Shown here: piece after piece, positions 21,887-25,242 of the stretch | Layout: the number at the start of each line of letters is the position of its first letter | How positions within the stretch are numbered: position 1 is the first letter of the stretch | Virus record (IMG/VR): IMGVR_UViG_3300040808_000817 | Location: 1 to 25,242 of that record | DNA from: a virus | Length of the DNA: 25,242 bases | Reading direction: 5' to 3' (one strand) | The notes under the pieces: generated by a model | What the model saw: the letters and a program-made list of their open reading frames with translations, nothing else | What the model was told of the DNA's origin: nothing | The model's database searches: none | Made by a program: the position numbers and the translations under genes

Positions 21887-22391
21887 TTGGATCGCTTCCA
21901 AAGTTTCCTGTTCCTATCGGAATCTCAATAACAGTTGTCGTACCATCTTCATCTACAATTGTCATCTTAATAAATTCTGTACCGTCTGCATTTGTAATAA
22001 CTTCATATGTTACTGTTGAACCTTCTAAAACAAAAGATCCAAACCTTACTGCGTTATCGTTAGAGAACATATTGTCCACCAACTGTTTTGCTAACTGAGC
22101 ATAAATTCTACTCTCAAGGTTTCTTATAAACTTTGATAACGTTGAATTGTCCAATTCTCTTTGTGCTGCACGTTCAGCTGCATCTAATGCATCTCTGATT
22201 GCTTTCTTTCTTGTATGTTCTTGATTCTCGATAGTGAGATAATGAGCACCAGTTCCAACACCGCTGAAACTTGGATTTTTAAACTTATGTACGATAGGTT
22301 CTCCGTATGCTTTACCTGCTGCTAAAAACAGATACATTATTACAATAACCCAACCTATTCCTAATAAAGCTTTATCAGTCTTGTTGTCCAT
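21879..22391 (-). CDS. csgF: CsgF-like curli assembly protein
   Basis: 170 residues. Hydrophobic export segment at 8-29 (LLGIGWVIVIMYLFLAAGKAYG), then the CsgF hallmark HKFKNPSFSGVGTGAHYL at the mature N-terminus, the part that in E. coli plugs into the CsgG channel (FRNPNFGG). It is followed by a helical neck (residues 60-110) and a C-terminal beta part (STVTYEVI, KMTIVDEDGTTTVIEIP). CsgF helps anchor fibre nucleation at the cell surface. The start is ATG 22391 with AGGTGAG about 5 bases before it; a GTG at 22400 is unlikely. Gene order csgF-csgG as in the curli operon. No csgE-like gene is visible in the block. Confidence 0.9.
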   Translation of the reverse strand: MDNKTDKALLGIGWVIVIMYLFLAAGKAYGEPIVHKFKNPSFSGVGTGAHYLTIENQEHTRKKAIRDALDAAERAAQRELDNSTLSKFIRNLESRIYAQLAKQLVDNMFSNDNAVRFGSFVLEGSTVTYEVITNADGTEFIKMTIVDEDGTTTVIEIPIGTGNFGSDPNG

Positions 22392-22647
22392 CTTTCTCAC
22401 CTTTTTTCTTCAATTCTTCTATTTCTTTATACTTAAGAACAACATCAACCTTTTGTTGTAATCTTATAAGATCTTGGTCAAGCATTCTCATTCTATCAAT
22501 TAACCTAATCAAAGCCATGTGTTGCTTATCAATTTCCGGCTGAAGCTTGTCGTTTACAAACCTCCAAACAAAATATACAAAGTACCCAAGTCCTACCACC
22601 ATCACAGCAGGAAATCCGTACTCATTAACTAAATTCGCAATGTCCAT
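22375..22647 (-). CDS. Small membrane protein, holin/BhlA-like layout (paralogue of the next)
   Basis: 90 residues. One TM helix near the N-terminus (FPAVMVVGLGYFVYFVWRFV, about 12-31), then a long charged coiled-coil-like tail ending in a Lys/Glu-rich tract. This layout is that of BhlA/UviB-type holin-like proteins, and the N-terminal half aligns with the neighbouring gene product (L-x-x-x-x-G-x-P, G-x-F-x-x-F). It could be a holin or an inner-membrane part of the secretion system. It starts 4 bases after the previous stop and overlaps csgF. Confidence 0.62.
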   Translation of the reverse strand: MDIANLVNEYGFPAVMVVGLGYFVYFVWRFVNDKLQPEIDKQHMALIRLIDRMRMLDQDLIRLQQKVDVVLKYKEIEELKKKGEKDGQQD

Positions 22648-22651
22648 TATT

Positions 22652-22948
22652 TTAATCTCTTCTTACGTCAACTTTTCCGTCTTCAACAAAATTTTCAGCG
22701 CGAGCTACTCTTTCAATATCCGGGTTTAACCCTAAGGCACTCGAAACAAGAAGGTCAATCTTGACCATCTCATTGGACATTGTCCTTGCTCGGTTCTCTA
22801 ATGATTCGGCAAACATTGTTAGTGTACCAATGTTATCAATAATTCCTTCAAAGATTTGCTTAATAATAATGAATATAAAGAATCCCATTGTAAGAGCGCC
22901 AGCAATAGGTAAACCAACGTCAGATATTAGTTGAAATATTTCTTCCAT
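22652..22948 (-). CDS. Small membrane protein, holin/BhlA-like layout
   Basis: First gene of the minus-strand block, 98 residues. One TM helix (LPIAGALTMGFFIFIIIKQI, about 12-31), then a helical amphipathic tail with a coiled-coil look. Similar in plan and in several positions to the next gene product, so probably an old tandem duplication. ATG 22948 is preferred; an upstream TTG extension would span the late promoter box. No clear ribosome site precedes it. Function open: holin-type pore or envelope partner of the fibre system. Confidence 0.62.
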   Translation of the reverse strand: MEEIFQLISDVGLPIAGALTMGFFIFIIIKQIFEGIIDNIGTLTMFAESLENRARTMSNEMVKIDLLVSSALGLNPDIERVARAENFVEDGKVDVRRD

Positions 22949-22953
22949 ACCGT

Positions 22954-22961
22954 TATTTATA
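22954..22961 (-). promoter_or_regulatory. T4-type late promoter box TATAAATA driving the curli-type block
   Basis: Exact late-promoter box on the minus strand, 5 bases before ATG 22948. Initiation some 5 bases after the box would make the message nearly leaderless. It is the only convincing promoter found for the nine-gene block. The rest of the 242-base divergent gap (22949-23190) holds no ORF I trust, only AT-rich DNA, a CTAGAGG direct repeat and the promoter at 23138. Confidence 0.55.
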
Positions 22962-23137
22962 CACAATGAATATACCAATACGAAACCATAAAGCTTAAAT
23001 TGGCACTTCTAGAGGCTTCAGCTCTGGCGTATGATACAATATACTATGATCATTTGTGATTACTAGAGGACATTTTAGAGTGAATAATAATCGCAAATAA
23101 TATAACAAAAAGTTCTAAAAATAACTGAAAAAAGTTG

Positions 23138-23166
23138 TTGACATTTCAAGATAAACCTGCCATAAT
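23138..23166 (+). promoter_or_regulatory. Sigma-70-type (early) promoter
   Basis: TTGACA at 23138-23143 and CATAAT at 23161-23166, spacer 17. It lacks the downstream GTTGTATAAA element and so belongs to the plain form. It diverges from the late promoter of the minus-strand block. Confidence 0.78.
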
Positions 23167-23190
23167 ATACATTCAATAATTGAAACAGAG

Positions 23191-23391
23191 ATGGAAAACA
23201 TGACTTTAGAAACAATCCTAATTGAAGACATCAATACTTTTCGTGGTTCTCGACCTGCTGGGTTTGACTTGATTGAATACGAAAAAGGAACTGATCCTAT
23301 GGATGGATTTGTTCTTTATGGATTTGATGAAATTGGTATGATGGTTCCTCCATCAAAAGCTGCACATTGTTTTATGAGTACTGGAGTATAA
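23191..23391 (+). CDS. Hypothetical protein, 66 aa
   Basis: Starts at ATG 23191 or 23200 (the latter has GATGGA in front). The product is small, acidic and soluble, rich in Gly, Phe, Met and Asp (DGFVLYGFDEIGMM), looking like a compact beta-fold. No known motif. First gene behind the promoter at 23138; the next gene starts 2 bases after its stop. Confidence 0.6.
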   Translation: MENMTLETILIEDINTFRGSRPAGFDLIEYEKGTDPMDGFVLYGFDEIGMMVPPSKAAHCFMSTGV

Positions 23392-23393
23392 TT

Positions 23394-23576
23394 ATGGAAA
23401 ACATTCAAAACATCGACCGAAAGGTATTAGCTTTACGAGAAGCTGAAACAGCAATGTTATCTCTTAACAGCCACCTTGGGAAGGAGTATTTCCCTCCTGA
23501 AACTTTGGCAATGATTTCTGAGCTTAAAGTTGATTTGGCTGAAATTCGTTATTCTCAAGAAAATGAAATTTCTTAA
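23394..23576 (+). CDS. Hypothetical helical protein, 60 aa
   Basis: ATG 23394 has GGAG 8 bases upstream. The protein is almost wholly helical and charged (DRKVLALREAETAMLSL, then PPETLAMISELKVDLAEI), like a small helical hairpin. No family recognised. It is followed at once by the promoter at 23585. Confidence 0.6.
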   Translation: MENIQNIDRKVLALREAETAMLSLNSHLGKEYFPPETLAMISELKVDLAEIRYSQENEIS

Positions 23577-23584
23577 AAAAACTA

Positions 23585-23613
23585 TTGACATCATAAAGAA
23601 ACTATAGTATAAT
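23585..23613 (+). promoter_or_regulatory. Sigma-70-type (early) promoter with downstream element
   Basis: TTGACA at 23585-23590, TATAAT at 23608-23613, spacer 17, then AGTTCTATAAATT. Same 20-base core as the promoter at 9930, more than 13 kb away. Confidence 0.88.
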
Positions 23614-23644
23614 AGTTCTATAAATTGGAAAAAGGAAATATATT

Positions 23645-23920
23645 ATGTTAACTAAAAATGAAATCTCGCAAATCAACACTTTGTTCTCTAAGATGGAAGG
23701 TGGTGATTTTAAAATGGTTGCTTCTTTGTTCAAGCAACATCAAACTAACGTTGCTCAAATGGCAACAGGAAACTTCTCAACAGGAGATTCCGTATTCTTC
23801 GTAAACAGGTCAGGAGAAAAAATCTCCGGAGTTGTTGAAAAAGTAATGCAAAAGAACATTAAGGTTTCGACTCCTCAAGGTATTTGGAGAGTCCCAGCCA
23901 CCATGCTTAAAGCATCATAG
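23645..23920 (+). CDS. Hypothetical protein with SH3/KOW-like C-terminus, 91 aa
   Basis: ATG 23645 has AAAGGAAA in front. The N-terminal half is helical (residues 1-40). The C-terminal half (FSTGDSVFFVNRSGEKISG, VMQKNIKVST, WRVPATML) reads as a small beta-barrel like KOW or SH3-type nucleic-acid-binding domains; this is pattern reading, not a family match. Own promoter and terminator make it a single-gene unit. Confidence 0.65.
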   Translation: MLTKNEISQINTLFSKMEGGDFKMVASLFKQHQTNVAQMATGNFSTGDSVFFVNRSGEKISGVVEKVMQKNIKVSTPQGIWRVPATMLKAS

Positions 23921-23938
23921 GTCGTTCTGACCAAATCC

Positions 23939-23969
23939 GAAGAGCCTGTCGTCTGATGGGCTTTTCTTT
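23939..23969 (+). terminator. Intrinsic terminator before the tRNA genes
   Basis: GAAGAGCC (23939-23946) pairs with GGCTTTTC (23959-23966, one G-U) around a 12-base loop, with TTT after it. A small GGTC/GACC hairpin (23920-23932) precedes it. Confidence 0.65.
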
Positions 23970-23978
23970 AGTGTTTAC

Positions 23979-24065
23979 GCCTCGGTGGTGAAATAGGTAA
24001 ACACAAGAGACTTAAAATCTCTCGCTCGTAAGAGCTTGTCGGTTCGATTCCGACTCGAGGCACCA
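23979..24065 (+). tRNA. tRNA-Leu(UAA)
   Basis: Acceptor GCCTCGG pairs with TCGAGGC (one G-U). The anticodon arm AGAGA-CTTAAAA-TCTCT gives anticodon TAA. A long variable arm (GCTCGTAAGAGC) is typical of tRNA-Leu. T-arm GTCGG-TTCGATT-CCGAC. CCA is encoded. It reads UUA, a common codon in this AT-rich genome. Confidence 0.95.
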
Positions 24066-24070
24066 AATAT

Positions 24071-24146
24071 AGGACTGTAGCTCAATGGTTAGAGCATCCG
24101 TCTTATAAGCGGAAGGTCGGTGGTTCAACTCCACCCAGTCCTACCA
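24071..24146 (+). tRNA. tRNA-Ile(UAU)
   Basis: A 76-base standard cloverleaf: acceptor AGGACTG/CAGTCCT, D-arm GCTC/GAGC, anticodon arm TCCGT-CTTATAA-GCGGA with anticodon TAT, T-arm GGTGG/CCACC, CCA encoded. It reads AUA. Most bacteria use a CAU tRNA modified by TilS for this codon, so a true UAU anticodon is notable. Confidence 0.93.
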
Positions 24147-24153
24147 AGTAGTA

Positions 24154-24241
24154 GGAGAAGTGGCAGAGTGGTTGAATGCACAGGTCTTGAAAACCTGCGA
24201 ACTGAAAGGTTCCGTGAGTTCGAATCTCACCTTCTCCGCCA
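24154..24241 (+). tRNA. tRNA-Ser(UGA)
   Basis: Acceptor GGAGAAG/CTTCTCC, anticodon arm CAGGT-CTTGAAA-ACCTG with anticodon TGA, a long variable arm as in tRNA-Ser, encoded CCA. Reads UCA. Confidence 0.95.
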
Positions 24242-24245
24242 AATC

Positions 24246-24322
24246 CGGAGTATAGCGCAGCCTGGTAGCGCATCTGCTTTGGGAGCAGAGGGTCATAGGT
24301 TCGAATCCTATTACTCCGACCA
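24246..24322 (+). tRNA. tRNA-Pro(UGG)
   Basis: Acceptor CGGAGTA/TACTCCG with the C1-G72 pair typical of bacterial tRNA-Pro, anticodon arm TCTGC-TTTGGGA-GCAGA with anticodon TGG, encoded CCA. Reads CCA. Confidence 0.95.
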
Positions 24323-24350
24323 AATTAACCAACAGAGGAAATGTTTAGTA

Positions 24351-24647
24351 ATGAAAAATCGTTATGGTGATGAGTATCATTGGGAAAAACTCAATGACAA
24401 AGAGTACCGGTTTCACATGACTGGTAACTCAATGAAGTACTGTCGTTTCGGTGGTAAACACCTTGAGGAACATATTGATTATAGTAATCTTGGTATGTTT
24501 GACCCAAGCGGCGGCCCGTATGTTGGGATTGGTTCTAAGATTTACTTTGATGAGATTCAAGGTGGTCAGAAGGGCGATGAACCTTTGATTGTGGAACGCA
24601 TTCGTTGGACTGATGATGTCATGATTATAGAGGTGAGTGATGAGTGA
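24351..24647 (+). CDS. Hypothetical protein, 98 aa
   Basis: The frame is open far upstream through the tRNA genes, but ATG 24351 is the real start (AGAGGAA about 10 bases upstream). The product is soluble and rich in Gly, Tyr and His, beta-like (GGPYVGIGSKIYFDEI), ending with an acidic strand (VMIIEVSDE). No known family. Its end overlaps the next gene by 8 bases; the base mix here is somewhat less AT-rich than elsewhere. Confidence 0.62.
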   Translation: MKNRYGDEYHWEKLNDKEYRFHMTGNSMKYCRFGGKHLEEHIDYSNLGMFDPSGGPYVGIGSKIYFDEIQGGQKGDEPLIVERIRWTDDVMIIEVSDE

Positions 24648-24996
24648 ACAAAACTATTTTCCAGATAACTGGGTTATCCTAAAAATTAAAGAAGGCAAGT
24701 ATGACAAAGGTTTCTACAAAGTGCTTGCTGGTTGGTCAGGTGGATATCTTTCAGGTGACAGTTGGCGTATGAACAGTGGTATCACCAAAGTAACCGAAGA
24801 AGGCGACCATTTGAAGTTTTGGGGTGCATCAGGTAGTTGCTATGTGTGTCACAAAAAAGGTTATCGCTTGACAATGGCTAACAGTGGAGTGTATAATCAA
24901 CTCAAAGAGAATGAAGTATTTGAAGGTCAGATTACTCTGATGCCTGAAGATACTAATTGGATGGTATTACAAATGGAGTATGGCCATGAGCGATGA
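24640..24996 (+). CDS. Hypothetical protein, 118 aa
   Basis: ATG 24640 with AGAGGTGA in front, overlapping the previous gene. Soluble, Trp and Gly rich, beta-like (YKVLAGWSGGYLSGDSW), with a CYVCHKKG segment holding CxxCH, a heme-binding motif in other settings but here probably chance or a partial zinc site. No family recognised. Overlaps the next gene by 11 bases. Confidence 0.62.
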   Translation: MSEQNYFPDNWVILKIKEGKYDKGFYKVLAGWSGGYLSGDSWRMNSGITKVTEEGDHLKFWGASGSCYVCHKKGYRLTMANSGVYNQLKENEVFEGQITLMPEDTNWMVLQMEYGHER

Positions 24997-25242
24997 CAAG
25001 TATACAGATATTGTGAGCGATGGTGGTATGGATCCTCGCAATAAACAGTCTGAAGCATTGGATGCACTGACAGAACTAAGCCAAGAAATAGAAAAAGCTC
25101 GTAAGCAGTACGAAGACGATAATGACGATTGGTGGAACGGGCTAACTGAACAAGAACGTGAAGATGCGTTCTATGCTGTGTGTAAGCGTATACACAAAGC
25201 AGAGCTACAAGACCGCGGCAGTTATCGTTATGCACTGTATGA
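24986..25242 (+). CDS. Hypothetical protein (3' end cut by the window)
   Basis: ATG 24986 inside the previous gene; the frame stays open to the end of the window (85 codons seen). The product is hydrophilic and helical, with an acidic stretch (YEDDNDDWWNG) and a Cys/His-containing helix (VCKRIHKAEL). No motif recognised; length and function unknown. Confidence 0.6.
   Translation, partial: MSDDKYTDIVSDGGMDPRNKQSEALDALTELSQEIEKARKQYEDDNDDWWNGLTEQEREDAFYAVCKRIHKAELQDRGSYRYALY

Noticed and set aside
24141-24332. Minus-strand ORF of 63 codons over the tRNAs
   Set aside because: It is the antisense of two tRNA genes; peptides like this are a known annotation artefact.
24120-24350. Long open frame through the tRNA genes ahead of ATG 24351
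   Set aside because: It translates tRNA sequence; the typical false peptides of tRNA arrays appear. The gene starts at 24351.
24837-24860. CxxCH (CYVCH) as a possible heme-binding site
   Set aside because: Single motif in a protein without an export signal; cytochrome c type heme attachment would need export.
1-25242. CRISPR array, integrase, transposase or attachment site
   Set aside because: No regularly spaced repeats and no recombinase or transposase motif seen; the tRNAs are complete, with no duplicated tRNA end.

Overview
The window looks like part of the genome of a T4-like (myovirus-type) marine phage with AT-rich, tightly packed genes. The support is a T4-type DNA ligase, RNase H, dNMP kinase, RuvC-like nuclease and PhoH, exact matches to the T4 late promoter box TATAAATA, many ATGA/TAATG gene overlaps, many small genes and a run of four tRNA genes. 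The base composition and gene mix recall phages of streamlined marine bacteria (SAR11 or OM43 type). That host guess is inference; nothing in the sequence names the host.

Layout. (1) 1-9916, plus strand: replication, repair and nucleotide genes. These are ATP-dependent ligase, SleB-type cell-wall hydrolase, RuvC-like nuclease, dNMP kinase, two glycosyltransferases, RNase H, a HAD phosphatase-like protein, PhoH and a PD-(D/E)XK nuclease. (2) 9930-15584, plus strand: accessory genes, several with their own near-perfect sigma-70-type promoter (TTGACA, 17 bp, TATAAT). They include a SpoT/MESH1-like HD hydrolase, a DUF932-type protein, small membrane proteins, a SWIM zinc-finger protein, an NTF2-like protein and three tiny ORFs, closed by tandem terminators. 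(3) 22948-15638, minus strand: a nine-gene block opposed to everything around it. In order of transcription it encodes two small membrane proteins, CsgF, CsgG, a curlin-like repeat protein, a FecR-domain protein, a second curlin-like repeat protein, a CHASE2-type class III adenylate cyclase and a small membrane protein. (4) 23138-25242, plus strand: small early genes, tRNA-Leu(UAA), tRNA-Ile(UAU), tRNA-Ser(UGA), tRNA-Pro(UGG), and three overlapping genes of unknown function, the last cut by the window edge.

How the genes may work together. Block 3 is the most striking part. CsgG is the outer-membrane pore of curli secretion and CsgF its extracellular partner. The two repeat proteins carry export signals and look like substrates for that pore. 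The FecR-domain protein could link fibre and envelope, and the cyclase has a CHASE2 sensor plus a cytoplasmic catalytic domain, so the block could make a surface fibre and also raise cAMP in the infected cell. The only clear promoter for the block is a T4 late box, which points to late expression. The accessory genes carry early-type promoters, and one encodes a likely (p)ppGpp hydrolase. The phage may therefore act on two host second messengers, alarmone and cAMP; this is inference from gene content.
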